From Diphasiastrum complanatum (lineage: Eukaryota; Streptophyta; Lycopodiopsida; Lycopodiales; Lycopodiaceae): DNA of 64,000 nucleotides. Shown here one piece after another: positions 23,551 to 36,064 of the stretch. The stretch lies in contig CM055100.1 in the NCBI GenBank assembly GCA_029204225.1, positions 31,470,089 to 31,534,088 of the forward strand, read 5' to 3'. A program made the position numbers and the translations under genes. The notes beneath the pieces were generated by a model. The model was not told the DNA's origin. It ran no database searches and saw only the letters and a list, made by a program, of their open reading frames with translations. Numbering within the stretch: position 1 is the first letter of the stretch; the number at the start of each line of letters is the position of its first letter.

Positions 23551-24194
23551 CTGAGATTTTTTGAGTGCAAAAACCGGAAGGAAGCGGGTCCCTAGGAAGT
23601 GGAACGAGGGGAATTGGCCGAGGCATGGCCCGCGTAGAGCAGCGGGGCTCGTGCAGGGAAAAGGATATATATGCGCTACAACGTCCTATACAAGTGTCAC
23701 AGACAGCACAACAATATATGCAGGTACTTCTACGTCTGCTTCTTCCTGCAGCAACTCAGACTTGCAACGGAGCTGATCGTGCTCACGAGTTGCGACAGAC
23801 ATGGCATACCCACCTCTCCCTTTCTAACGATCACGAATCCCACCTCCCCCTCCTTCCCTTCCTTCTCCATTCATCTCTCTCTCGCTCCATCTCTCTTTCT
23901 CTGTCTTTCTCGTGGGCGTGCTTTTGTTGCTGTGAGTACTTTGCGAGTGTAGTTGAAAAGAGCGAGAGCAGATGGCGGCTCATGCATCATCATTCATGCA
24001 TGCATGCATGCACACACACATACATACATAATGACATACATGATGACAAGCACCATGCATTACTTTGGTTTGCATTGGTTCCTTCGTATGGCCCCCTTTC
24101 CCCCACTATTGATTCACTCTCATCCCTTATCTTATTGCACCTCCTTTTTCTTTTCTCTTTTATTCTTTTCCTAAAAAAAGGGTATTGCTTGTGA
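23551..24194. other. GC-richer segment of unknown nature
   Basis: Two overlapping plus-strand frames (209 and 93 codons) are open here, but they are built largely of CT-rich and ATGC/CATA simple repeats and resemble no family. The shift to higher GC with a pyrimidine-rich stretch at 23870-23915 and the following GAGAGCAGATGGCGGC could be a promoter and first exon of a gene I cannot trace. I do not call a gene. Confidence 0.25.
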
Positions 24195-27082
24195 GTTTGT
24201 GTGGTTCCGAACTAGATTAGGGGCATAGTGGGAAATAAAAAAGTGTGCTTTGTTTGGACAAGCCAATTTTTCTCATAAACACACGTCATTTAACCCAATA
24301 GGTGTCACATGCATCTTAAATCTTAAACTTATGTTGGGCAAGTGAGGACATAATTTTTAGTTTCCATCCAATAAGGATCCATACTTCTAGATTCAGTCCA
24401 CTAGGGCTCCCATATGTTCAAGGTTGAAAATTGCAGCCAATTAGATTGTTGGGGCAAAATCAAATTTGATTATTACAAACTAGATTTTAGTTGTGCAGTC
24501 ATCATAGATTTGAGGTGACATTAGTTAAGTACTATACTCATATTGTATGAAAGATTTGAGTTGACACAACCTAAGTACAATTACACTTACATTGTAATTT
24601 GTAAGTCCTTAGCTTTGGAGAGTTTTAGACTCATTTCCCAACAAGATTAAAAGTGCACTTGTCACTTCTCCATTTCTTTTCCATATACCAAATGGGTTAG
24701 CACATTGTTGGCCAGGTATTGGCTTTTTTACACATTCTCAACTCAGTTATCAATGGGGTAGATAGCCTTGACTGTAGAAATGGGTGATACGGGCTTTTGT
24801 AGGAGCCATGCAAGGCTAAGAACCATAGGTTTCCTTTAAAGTCTTGGATTGATATTGAGAATTGGACCAATGGAGGTGGGTGTAATCCTAGCATCATCAT
24901 TGGATTTTGCAAAGCACAAATAGTTGAATTTGTTTTGACAAGCTCACAAAGGCACCACCAAACAAAAACTCTCTTGTAAATTTTCGGCCAATGTCAATTT
25001 TCTAACCTCTAATTCCTCATTTATGCCTTTTGTGCACAAAAAGTATTGGGCAAAATGTTCAAAAGAAAAAGGTTTATTTCTCTAGATTTTGTTTTACCAT
25101 ACATATGTATCATTTCTATTACTAGTGAGAACTTTGTATTGGAAGTGGGGATTCTTGATAAGGGAAAATCATTAGATTGAGAACCGACAAGATTTATTTT
25201 GTAGTATTCTAGTGAGAGGCATCCTGAAAGAAAACTTTTAATCTAATTCAATATTCTAAATTGATGGTTCTTGATTTTAATATTAAGAATCGACACGAAT
25301 CCTAAATATGTGGGAACCACCCAACATTGGTTAGCATCCCTTTGTGTTTACACTTCATGTGCCCTTACATGGCAAGTGAGATGGCACTTTTGGGCTGCAT
25401 GTAGCCATATGGGAGCAACTCCAACATTTTTTTTCGGACTTACAAGCATTGTTGTCAAAATGCATATAACAAGGCAAATCACAGGTTATGAGTTGAAATG
25501 CAATATTTGAAACTTTCTACTTCACACCTCCTCAATTGACGACCATCATTTCCATGTCGTCTAAAACATTGCAGGTATCCCAACTCTTACCAATGTACAC
25601 CATGAGATTCATATTTACGGCAACATTTTTTGCAACAACTCTTGCCTATCAAGTAGCATGGACCCCAACCTTAGACATAGTCAATTTTGGGCCCATGGAT
25701 TCATAGATGTCCTTTTCACATAAGAGGATAGATTTCAAGCTTGGGTCTGAGCTACCACATATAACATTGGTATCTAACCTGGCAACATTGACAAACATGG
25801 TAGGCCATTTTATACTAGCCATGACATGCCCTTACTTGGTGTCTCGTGTGGTACCTTGGCTTTGATACATAGGTGCATTTGCAGTTTGAGAGACACTTGT
25901 GTCTTTAAATGGACACATAATTGTATAAGAGTGGCTTGAGACTACATTGTATTGCATGTGAAAGGCACTTCATATGTCCAAAGTTGGTTCTTAGCATCCA
26001 AAGTTTCTTTGGTCCCAAGTTCGAGCCTCCCTTGGAAACCAAGAAGCATTAGTGAAACGTTTTTTTATTTTTGATGATAAATAAGTTTATTATTTTACTA
26101 TGACATCATCTTTGGGTCATCTTTAAGCTTGAGGTCCATGGTCCTCCCTATGATTAGACACTCAAGGGTGTCAAAGTTGCAACTATGAGGTCCATGGTCC
26201 CTCCTATATTATTGAGACCTAGGATGGCCCACTCTTAAATGCCATTGAAAATCAACATTGGGCCAAATTTCAATGTAGATCATGATCACTTCTAGTTTAT
26301 TAAGGCCAAGGTTTGCCAATGACATGGCATCTGAGTGGGACCTTGGCTTCAACATGTAGAAATAAGCTTCAAGTTATTTTTATTTGGGCCAACCCAACTC
26401 CTTTAACAAGTGGCACTTGACAAATTTTAGCCAATACCTCCATCTCACACCATAGTTGTCATGCCAAAGTCTATTCAAGCCATACCCATTCGCCACTATA
26501 GCAATTTGTAGCTTGGGCATGTTCTCCCAACGAGTTAAAATTATTCTTGGAGAATACAATTGTGCATGACAGTGGAGCAAGATGCAAAGGAATTGCATCA
26601 ATTTGTGCAACAAACGACGAGTTACTAACTTCTTTTGGCTTGTATTATATGATATTATGGCTTTTGATGTCATTTAAAAATCTAGTATTTTTTGTATTCA
26701 TATTGACAATGTTAAGCAAGGGAATGATTATGTGAATGTCTAACACATAATATGGCCTCTCTTGTGAGTTTTGCAATATTGTTGTGATGGGTGTCATGGA
26801 AGACCTCATAGCTCATGTCATGAGAGAACCATGTCGCATTTTTTAAGGTCATCCCTAATTGATTGAGGGCCTTGCCTTCTGCATGATCTTTACTGACCAT
26901 GTTTGCAACTATTGTCCTTGTCCTTTGTTTTCTATTTTCAAATTTTCATTTATCATGATTTAGTATTTCGTCTATAATCATATATGATTTTTAAGAGCAG
27001 ACAAGCAAAAAATTGAATGTAAAATTCACAATAATGTAGTCCCATATATGAAAATATTGAAGTTTCATCAATACCTTTGTTA
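24195..27082. other. Unassigned stretch
   Basis: No ORF above 100 codons, no retroelement motif and no RNA gene recognised. Probably old repeat sequence. Confidence 0.35.
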
Positions 27083-27553
27083 CGTTATGTGGGATTCGGA
27101 ATCATTCTTGACATGGATAGTCGGTTACTCCAATGTATAAGGTTATTAGTTATGCCTCATCATTTCGGGCTTGGCTAGTAATGTAATTAATAATCTTATG
27201 AGGGCCCAAACCTATAATTGGATATAAGAGCACTTGCATGGTGTTTGACTGGTATAATGCAAAGAATAGGAGGTCAATTGCTTATATTTCGGTTGCATGG
27301 GATTCTAAGAGGAATATTCTCTTCTCAAAGGAGATTATATATACTATGGAAACTTGCCCATCTCCCTATTGGATTTTCTACTCTATGAAGCCAGAGTCCC
27401 ATCCTTTCTTGCATTCATTCACCATGGCTTGGGGGTGAAGTGGTTAGGGTATTGACTAGCCATTTCACGTTGGTTGGGTGGTTTTGCTCCACAGGTGTCC
27501 TTTTGGTTGCATGCTACAGGATCAAGTCGGACCTTCACTTGGCAATCTTTACA
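27083..27553 (+). repeat. 5' LTR of non-autonomous element, copy 1
   Basis: About 471 bp, homologous along its length to the 478-bp LTR at 45684-46161: start CGTTATG for TGTTATG, shared TTCGG, a shared CATGGCTTGGGGG-like block, TTGGTTGGGTGG, GCTCCA-AG, and the end CTTTACA. A primer site follows after one base, exactly as in the other copy. Confidence 0.65.
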
Positions 27554-27554
27554 G

Positions 27555-27566
27555 TGGTATCAAAGC
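27555..27566 (+). other. Primer-binding site, one mismatch
   Basis: TGGTATCAAAGC differs at one base from the standard iMet primer site and sits one base after the LTR end. Confidence 0.7.
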
Positions 27567-30170
27567 AAGGCTTCGCATCAATCAGAATGTGGAGTTGTTT
27601 TTTCCCAATTTTTTGATATTTCCTCCTTGCTTTTTACTTCCTGGTGGTGGAATCGACCTCCAAGCAATCGGCTTCTCTGATTTTGGTTTGCTTTCAACCT
27701 AATGATCATTATTATGGGATTTTTCCATAGAAAATGATAGAAATTTATGGATTTTTTATGGTTTCTTGCGAATTTTGAGCTAGTATTCCATGTTTTAGCT
27801 TGAAATTCATCAAAGCTACTGTTCATGAATGTTTTTCTAAATTCTACTGGCTGATTTCTAGTCATTATGATTGATTCTAATGATTTCATGCCATGGTTAT
27901 GGTCAAAGATAGTGATTTTGGGCTGAAAATGGGCTATGTGAACCATGATTGATTGAAATCAGAACTTCTGGTGCTTGCATGTAATTTATTTACTGTCGGA
28001 TTTGGGTGTGATTGCACTTAATTGTGGATTTGATTCACAAAAATGGTCAAAAAACATGGTTTTTTTATGGTTTTGGGCTAATTTTGGGGATTTCCACAAA
28101 ATTCTTGGCCAATACTTTCCATGCAAGTTTTCAGAGGTGTAATGATTGTGTCCTAAGGCTTTCGTGAAGTTTGGCTAGGATTGGACACCATTAAGGGTCT
28201 CAAAAAAGTCAAAAATAATGTATTTTTGTGGATTTTTATAACTCTCAAAATGGTAGTCTGAACCTATTGGATCTTTTTTCAAGCTGAAAGATATGATGCA
28301 TTGCCTCTAATTTGAGCCATCATCATGCATCCAATTTGGTTGTGGGAGGCTGAGGCACCATTATCTTGAAGTTTTGCATGTTGAAGGAGTCCATAAATGC
28401 AATTTTTGCATGATCTGAGCTTATGATTGCCTTCTGGACCTGATAGAAGCCTCTATTCCTCTCTAATGAACCTTATAAGAGTGCTTGTAACCTTTGATTG
28501 AATTCTTATTGGGCTGGGTATATATTTTTTATGAAACATCCTTGAGAAAGTGCACCCTCCTACCTGAATTTTAATCATTTGCAGCTCGCACAAGTGAGGC
28601 CTAGGTGTCAGGGTGACATGGTAGGTGTCTTTTAGCCCTACTCTTCCTCTGTATAGTCCTTTACAGCGACCAAATCGAAATCTTGTAGAAAAGTTATGGC
28701 CATCGGAAGTTTGGCAATTTTTAGTCTAAAATTTGAAATTTTCAAAATGTTCTAATTGCATGCATGCATGGGAAACTGTAAAACGCTTTTCCAGTCTTGA
28801 GAATGGTTGGATGAACCTGTATACATGTTTGGATGCATGATACAGTGTGGTACAGTAGGTTGATTAGAGTAATTTCATGCTTGAATACAGTTTTACAAAA
28901 AACTAGTCAAAAAGCAAATTTCCCAGTTAATAGGCAATTTACATTAAAAAAACTTGATTCTTTTTTAGAAATAAATGCATGTCATGTCTGATGCATGCCA
29001 GATGTTTCGGAATCTTTTCGAAATGAGATGGTAACTGTGAAACTGCCAAGTCGATGCTTTAGATCGATTTTCACAATTTTGGTCCATATCGAACAGAATT
29101 TGAAAATCCCAGTTACGTAAATATGTGAAAGAACCATGGATGTTTTGGATTTGTTCAAATTTGTTGGCTATTCATTAAACAAAATTTGCTTATAAAGTGA
29201 ATGACCTTTCTAAATTGAAATCAATCATTTTTATAAAGTCACGGTACCTTTCCCTTTTTGGTTGAAGATTTTGAAATCTTTCAATTGATGGGAGCATTTT
29301 TTGTTTTATGTAATCAATATAGACCAAAAATAACGCAAATCTTGTTGGAACGGTTTTTATGCCGATCTACGAGTAGATTTGCCAATAGGTGAGTGTGGCA
29401 CATAACTAATGAACAATCAAATTGTTTGAATGATTAGTAGTTAAAAGTACTACTGATTCTAAATTGGTCCTTTTCCTAGCCAAATTTGGACTTTCAGCCT
29501 AAACCACATTTGGGAAGAAAGAAAAGAGATGAAACTTGAGGGGTAGATGATTGGTTGACCAAGTAATCCAATTATTTTAAATTTACTTTCAATTCCTGAA
29601 GTTTAAATGGGTAGCAAGTGAGAATACAATTGGAAATTTAGCTTTAGAAAACTGTCTCTGGGAATTTGGATTCCTTTTTCCAATGTTATTAGGATTTCAA
29701 GAAATCGAAGATTCTAAGGGAAAAGATATTGGCAATCAGATAATCCATCTATGGAACCATCTTTGTTTTGCAATTGGATTTGGATCAAATCCTAGGAATT
29801 TGCAAGTGAAAGTGAAGGAATGTGTTCCATACAGAAATCTAGTAATTTGGATTCTTTTTTAGGCATTATAAAGTGTTTCTTTACAATGAATGAGACAACC
29901 AAGAGAACTTCTATTCTGTAAAAGAATTAAGTTCTTTTTACCGATTCTGAAATAGATATTGGATATCTATGATAGTATTGTTTCGGTTAGATTGAGATTC
30001 TTAATGTTCCTTTTGGTTCAGTTAATACACTTGCGGCATATCAATAGTACTTGAACAATACATTTCGTCCATGTCTGGGTCAATGCTAAGTGGTATTCTT
30101 AGATGTTGTGTTTACATCTACAGAGGAACGCTTAAGAGGCATGAGGAAATTGAATGGCTAGAAGTATCTA
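27567..30170 (+). mobile_element. Interior of non-autonomous LTR element, copy 1
   Basis: About 2.6 kb without any gag or pol motif in any frame and no ORF above 122 codons. It has the T/A-rich, GATT-rich character of the interior at 46175-49607. No 3' LTR is seen; the coiled-coil element begins at about 30.2 kb, so the copy is probably truncated there. Confidence 0.5.
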
Positions 30171-30179
30171 CAAGTGGTG

Positions 30180-30405
30180 CCTTTTTATAAATGGAGAAGG
30201 CCCTTGCCCCAAAATCATATTGGCTACTATTATTCTATTTACAACTTAACTTGCGTGCTCATTGAGCCATGGGCTTATACGCGCAGGATGCCATTCCCTC
30301 GCAACACATTTTATTGGTCGATTTTATTTATTTACAATGTGTTGGGAATACCCCCAATAGGACCCACGGCCTGAAGTAGTGTCGGTCCCTTGGCACTCTG
30401 CCGGT
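30180..30405 (-). repeat. 3' flank conserved between coiled-coil element copies
   Basis: On the minus strand, downstream of the shared TAA, the sequence matches 59682-59870: GGCACTCTGCC-like start, the block GGGTCCTATTGGGGGTATTC, an ATTTTATTGG/AATAAAATG word pair, and GAGCACRCAA with AGTTGTAAATA. Conservation beyond the stop codon shows this is part of the element, probably 3' UTR or LTR. Confidence 0.65.
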
Positions 30406-33400
30406 TTAGTAGAAAGTCTTCTTGGCCTGCCTTTGGTGGATCAGGTAGCCCGTGATGTCTTCCATGAAATTAATGTGGTCCAGTTTCTTCAAGTCCTTGG
30501 GCGTGTGAAGGGACTTGTGGACTCCTGTCAGCTAGTCTTGGTCGACCCACGCTTGGAATCTACGCATCCAAGGATCGCCAAGGAATGCAGCTCGGTAATA
30601 GACTCGAGCGACTGGCAGTTGATCTTCGACTTTGTTGGAGGCTAGCGCCTTATTAGGATCAAAGAATATGGGGGGGGAGAAAATTTTCCCACTTGGATTC
30701 AATCCCCATTAAGTGCTCTAAATTTCGGGCGTAAGTGGCTACCGCGCGGACTGTTGGATCAGGGCAGTTGAAATATTTATTGGCAAATAGGGTGAGAGCC
30801 CTTCGGGCGTCCACATTTCTTGGCCAATTGAAGTTTTGAATAGTGATCTTGTCCAAAGGGGTGCCGCATTCTGCCCATTTGGATCATTGTGTGCATGGCA
30901 AGAAGTGTGTGTTCACCCGTAGTTGTTGCGAACTTGTCACATAGGCCCTGATGGCCGCAGGGTCTCTTTCAAAGAGCTGCTGACGCCACTCTGATTGTGG
31001 TTGGAGGGTGGGTAGTGCTTGCAGCTCGTTGCCTTCTATTGTCTGTGCTGAAAATGATATCTGCCAGCCGCCTCTTGATGACTCGTGGAGATACTTAGCT
31101 AGAAATTCGTTTATACTCTCCTCCACGGACTTTGGTTGTCGGAAGGCCCGGCTGGCAGATATGGTATGCGAGCCTCTTGATGAGGAGGCTTGTCCTTCCT
31201 CTTGGCTTTGGCTTGGACCTACGTCTTGGCCTTGGTCCCGCATTTCAGCACCCATATCAGCTGGTCCTTGGTCTTGCCCTTCGGACCCTTGATCGTGACC
31301 TATCCCCCCTGCTGCTTGCTGGCCTTGGTCTTGGCTCGTGCTTGCCTGTGCAGCATCAAAAACAGGTGGTGGTGGAATCACCACTGGGGTGGGTTGGGTC
31401 TTCTTCTCCATGTACTGTTGGCAAGCCTTGAGGGCTTGTTTGGCCTGGGCGAATTCATGAGTTGCACTTGCCCAGTACTTGTCGAACTCTGCCTGGTTGT
31501 TGTTTAATGTTTGGTTATATACCTGCACTTGACACCTGAAGAGATTCATCTCTGCTTGAGAGAGCGACCTTGAGTCTGGTGCAGGTTGAGCTAGCCAGGC
31601 GAGTTTTTCGCATTGTAAGGCTTTCACTTCCGCCCCCAGGCGCGTATTCTCTGCTTCATAAATTTGTAGTTGCGCCTGGAGGGGAGCAAGCCATTGGGAC
31701 GCTTCGGACTGAAGCTCCCGCACCTTCATGGAGGCATCTGTCAGCGCTTTGGAAAGGCTTTGAATATATTGGTTTAGGCCATCCTCCTTCTACTACAGCT
31801 TGGCGATCTCCCAGTGCCCATCTTGTTCATGATGTTGAGCTATAAGGAGCTCTTGTTGTAGCTTCGTGAGTTCCGCTCGTAGCTGGGTGTTGCTTGTCGC
31901 CAAGTGGAGTACCCGGCTGTCCAAAGTGGCCATGGCTACTACCGCCTCCTGGATATATGTCCTGAAGGTTTGGTACACCATCGTTAAATCTGTTGGAATA
32001 GCCGGTACGTTGGCACTGAGAGGGGCTTGTGTGGTAGTGGCCCCGATGACTGGTAGAGTGTCGTCGTCATTGTCTTCAATCAGGTTCTCAGGGGACCTTC
32101 CGTCATCTGGGGTGGTGGGATCTGCCCGATCTGGTGATGGTATGAAAATTGTCTGAACAAATGCATCATCAGGCAACGGTTGGTTGCCCTCGGCAATCTT
32201 TGATGGCAAAACAAGTGGTGTGAGAGAAACAAAAGTGGAAACGGGGGTGGGAACTGTTTGTCCAAACGAGAGGATGGGTGGAACAGAGGGGAATTGAAGT
32301 GTGGGGTGGAGCGCGAAAGGCGAGGATGGAGCATATATGGTTTGACGTGGGGGTGAAAAGTTGATGACTTGCATCCACACCAGAGTGTCTGAAGACAACT
32401 GAGAGTCATAGGGATTAAACTAGAGAGGAGCAACGGTGGAGACATGAGCAATGGAGGATGCGATAGTGATGGAAGGGGTAGTAGATAATGGAACAGAAGT
32501 AGAAGTGGTATCAACACAGGAGACGGGAGTGAAAACGGAAGCAATCGTGGATGGAACAGAAAGAAGAGGAGAGACAACAGAGATAGGAGAAAGAGGTTGT
32601 ACAGAAGAAGAAGTGGTGGTGGTTGATGGAGTGGTTACTATTGTTGTGGTGGTACGTCTTCTGGTGGTAGTTGGAGATGATGAGGAAGGGGGAGCGCCAC
32701 GCATTCTTTTGCTAGTCGTCGTGTCAATAACTACAGGTTGGGAGGATGTGGATGCGCAGATAGTGGATGTAAGTTAGTGTGCAGCACAATGGAAGATAGA
32801 AGGCTAGAGCGACGAAAACAGTGCACTTTTGCCTCGAGAAGTGCACAGGCAAAATTACACAACAGGGGACCTGCTGCAATATGCTCGCAGGTGTTGGGTT
32901 TGATGGAGATGGTTAGTTAGCGAATGAGGAAGGCATGTCAGTCATATGGCACAATCATGGGGCCAGGGAATCCCAGGAAGGACTCCACTATCTGACTCAG
33001 TAGCATGGACTGAATTCTGTCCTTGCGAAATATTGAAACAACTAGAAAGTTGTTCAACAGATGCGCAGCCGCCTATACGACTGGCTCCATGATAGCCTCT
33101 ATCAGGTAGCCATTGTTAGTTTGGATTGGGATCTCCAGTGCAGTCTGGGCAACGAAAGGTTTGATCAGGGCTTTTGCTTGACAATGGAAGATGGGCTGAT
33201 GGTCACCGGACATAATGCCGATGGTGACCATCAACTCCGGGTTAATCCGTACCCTGTATGTGGTACCTTGGTACAGGAAGTAAAAACGCGCTTTCGGTGC
33301 TCCCCAGCTGGCGTAAGCGTGAAGGGCGAGGCCCATGTTAATGTCAAAATTGAAAAAGTGTCAGGAATAATCTCATTGCCTCAAGAAGTGGGCCAGCAAT

Positions 33401-33517
33401 TTGAAGCCATGATTGAATCAGAGTGTTAGAAGGTAAGGGCCAAATCTGGGTGGCGGAGGGTATCTCGCACTGGATCATCTGCTTGGTGCCAGAGTCTTCA
33501 GAAGATGAGCAGGCCAT
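30406..33517 (-). pseudogene. Unrecognised coiled-coil, proline-rich element protein, copy 1
   Basis: From the ATG at 33517 (MACSSSEDSG) to the TAA at 30408-30406, about 1,000 codons. A shift to another frame occurs within 33073-33336; from 32704 on, one frame holds to about 30670, broken by stops at 32422, 31795, 31792 and 30886 and then by a G-run (30671-30678). Order: globular N-part (LYQGTTYRVRINPELMV), Ser/Thr-rich linker (TTTTIVTTPSTTTTSSS), proline-rich part, two heptad-rich stretches (TQLRAELTKLQQELL; YEAENTRLGAEVKALQ), a QDQG-rich linker, and a compact C-part (RDPAAIRAYVTSSQQLRVN; VDARRALTLFANKYFNCPD; VEDQLPVARVYYRAAFLGD). No zinc knuckle, protease, RT or integrase motif is visible. 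I know no family for it; a gag-like role is one possibility. The C-part recurs at 58627-59681 with the same stop. Confidence 0.6.
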
Positions 33518-34371
33518 GTTTGCAGTGATAGTTAAAATGCGAAAATGTGAAAAAATGGTAAAAAAGACGAAAAGAGGTGGAAACGAGAAAAACAGTGAAT
33601 AAAAAGTGTTGGATTGTAAGAACTATAGTTTAGAGCGTAGATCTGGATTTAGAATATGCAGATGATGGCTTGTGTAAAGTTTGGTCGCATTCGGAGAACT
33701 TGGAAATTCAGTAAAAATTTGAGTAGAGCTTCGCCAGCAAAGGTGACAAATGACTCGAATTCATCCCTTATATAGCGGAATTTAGAGTGCGTATTAGCTG
33801 AAATCCACTTTCCCTTGTTCAGTTTCACCCAAATTTTGGCAGGGACCTTTCTCACAAAACTCTAAGACCTCAGAGAAGATTGCGAGAGTTCAGAAGGTGA
33901 TTTGACTGCCCTGCGAAGGTTTTGCGAGGGTTCAAACTATCTGCGAGGGTTCAAATCTCGCAGAGGTGATCACTCGCACAACATGTTCTTGTGGTTGAAT
34001 TTTCAAGATCAGACCATGTAGGTAGGATAATTTCACTGCTTTGATTCCATTTATGCCCCTTGCAAAGGTTGGTATGATGAGCTTGATGCTCTACGAAGGT
34101 TCTTAAGATTCAGCTTATGGGAATCCTCGCATACACTCAAAAATGATGATTTCTCCATCAAGAACTCTTGTAGAGATTTTCATGGATGCATCTGGGTCAG
34201 ATCTAGTGAGTATCCAAGTTTCAAGAGCTATCTTCCAGGAGATCTCCAGAAATCATGAAAAAAATGCTCTTTTAGAGTGTTTTTTGACGAGATCTTGAGA
34301 TTCTCTGATTCTTAACTTTTGCTAACTAGTAATCTGCTTCATCCACATTAGATCTGACTGTTGGTAGGATG

Positions 34372-34383
34372 GCTCTGATACCA
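34372..34383 (-). other. tRNA-iMet primer-binding site, minus strand
   Basis: The plus strand reads GCTCTGATACCA, an exact reverse of TGGTATCAGAGC. It lies about 850 bp upstream of the MACSSS start, in the same orientation, and so marks the coiled-coil element as LTR-retrotransposon-like. Confidence 0.75.
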
Positions 34384-34633
34384 CTAAAGGAAAATTTCGA
34401 AAAAAGTTAGAATGCTCTTATACGAGCATTGATGGGAAAATTTTCAGGGATGAAGGCCGGATAGAGCTGACTTGGCAGGAGCAGCTACTACTACTGACTA
34501 TGATCTAATTTTCTTCCAAGCCTCAGATCGCTACTACAGATCTGATAAAAAATTGAACTTGTAAATAGCAGATAATGTCGAGTAAGACAACAATGGAAAT
34601 ATATCTACTGCTTTGTCAAGTATATACCTAACA
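34384..34633 (-). repeat. Presumed 5' LTR of coiled-coil element
   Basis: Roughly 250 bp between the primer site and a copia RT fragment. On the minus strand it would start TGTTAGGTATA and end CTTTAG, lacking the usual CA. Part of it recurs at 12245-12365. No 3' partner was identified, so the boundaries are provisional. Confidence 0.4.
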
Positions 34634-34647
34634 GTTCAACAGCTTCT

Positions 34648-34881
34648 ACTCAGGAAGAGCTTTGTGGATTCAGAGGTGAACCACAAACCTATCAAGAAGT
34701 TGTTGAATGTTCAAAAAAGGACAAATGGATAAAGGCCATGGAAGAGGAGATGAAATCCATGAAGAAGAATAAGGTCTGGACTCTTGAATCAATGCCAAGA
34801 AATAGGATGACTGTCAAATGTAGGTGGATCTACAAGTATAAATATGGACAAGACGACAATGTATCAAGATACAAAGCTAGG
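34648..34881 (+). pseudogene. Copia RT N-terminal fragment (family C)
   Basis: One open frame reads EEMKSMKKNKVWTLE, then VKCRWIYKYKYGQ and SRYKAR, the standard opening of the copia reverse transcriptase domain. It stops abruptly where copia would continue into VAKGY. It lies between the coiled-coil element LTR and an oppositely oriented copia integrase. Confidence 0.8.
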
Positions 34882-35126
34882 CTATTCTCGTTTTGAATTG
34901 CAAGTTTGGTGTCATCTTTTGCCTTGCACTGGTCAGCATCAGTATTTGACTCTACCTCTGAAATAGTGTTGAGTTCCTGTACAAGGTAGCAGGCTGGATC
35001 GTCCATGAATCAGGATGGAGGCTGTCTGGATTGATTCGATCTTCCGTATTGAAATTCAATCATTTGATGTTGTTTGATCCATGGAGGTTCTGACTCATTT
35101 TCTGATTCGGTATCGGATTTTGGAAT

Positions 35127-36064
35127 TTAGACCCTTGGGTTGGATTTTGGCTGTTCGACCTTTGGGTTAGATTTTGATGTAGCTTTTCCCTCGTGGTCGA
35201 CTTCCATAAAAGTGACATCTCTACTCATGAATGCCTTCTGAGTGTCCAGATTGAAGAGCTTGTATGTCTGGTGATCTGAGGAAAAGCCAATAAAGATCAA
35301 TTTGCTATTGTTCGAACCTTGGGTCGGATTTTTCTGGAGATCAATAGTGATTTGACTGAAAGAAAACATCCAAACACCCTGATATGGTTGAGTGATGGCT
35401 TCGATCCTGTCCACACTTCATAAGGTGTCTTGCCATTCAGGGCCTTTGAGATAAATTGATTTTGTAAATAGGTTGTTGTAGTAATAGCTTCTACCCAGAA
35501 CTTCTTTGGAAGAGAGGCATGGGCCAGCATGCTCCTTGCACTTTCAATGAGTGACTGATTCTTCCATTTAGCTACACCATTGGACTGAGGTGAGTTTGTT
35601 GTAGATTGTTTTTGTATTCTAGTTGCCTTGCAGGAGTCTTTGAATTTGGTGGAATTAAAAACTACCCCTCCATCAGAGCGTAGAGCTTTGATTCTTCTCT
35701 AAGTCGATTTTTTTGCTGATGCCTTGAACTGCATGAAGAACCTGAGAGTATCGGATTTGTTCTTCAAAAGGTATGTTGCAGTCCTCCGAGAGAAGTCATC
35801 AATGAAAGTCAGTAGATAGAGAACTCCTCATGTGGAAATGGTCTACATAGGGCCACAAATGTCCATGTGTACAAGATCTAGCAAATCTTTAGAAGAACAC
35901 ACTGAATTTGAAACGGCTGGACTTCTAATATGCTTCCTGGCAATATAGCTTTTACATGTAGAATCGGATTTGCCAATGTAAACTAAATTTTCTACTAAGT
36001 TCTGTTTTGACATTTGTTGAATAGAACTTGAATTTAAATGACCTAATCTGTGATGCCACAACAT
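35127..36064 (-). pseudogene. Copia integrase fragment (family C)
   Basis: Minus strand: GAG-pre-integrase motif LWHHRLGHLNSSSIQQMS at 36064-36010 with a CKSYIARK zinc-part remnant, LVHMDICGPM (first catalytic Asp region), later LRSDGGVVFNSTKF (second Asp) near 35660-35700 and NSPQSNGVAKWKNQSL near 35560-35610, where the catalytic Glu position reads Lys in a damaged motif. It continues through LPKKFWVEAITTTTYLQNQ and LNHIRVFGCF (35530-35297), then a linker with repeated NPKVEQPK text. Frameshifts and stops occur throughout. Integrase would insert the cDNA copy; this one is dead. Confidence 0.8.

Noticed and set aside
23565-24194. 209-codon plus-strand ORF near the subtilase
   Set aside because: Much of it is translated simple repeat (CT-rich, CATA/ATGC) and the protein resembles nothing; frame openness follows from low stop content of such repeats.
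31008-32156. Several plus-strand ORFs of 90-108 codons opposite the coiled-coil protein
   Set aside because: They are shadows of the minus-strand reading frame, which has the compositional structure, the duplicate and the shared stop.
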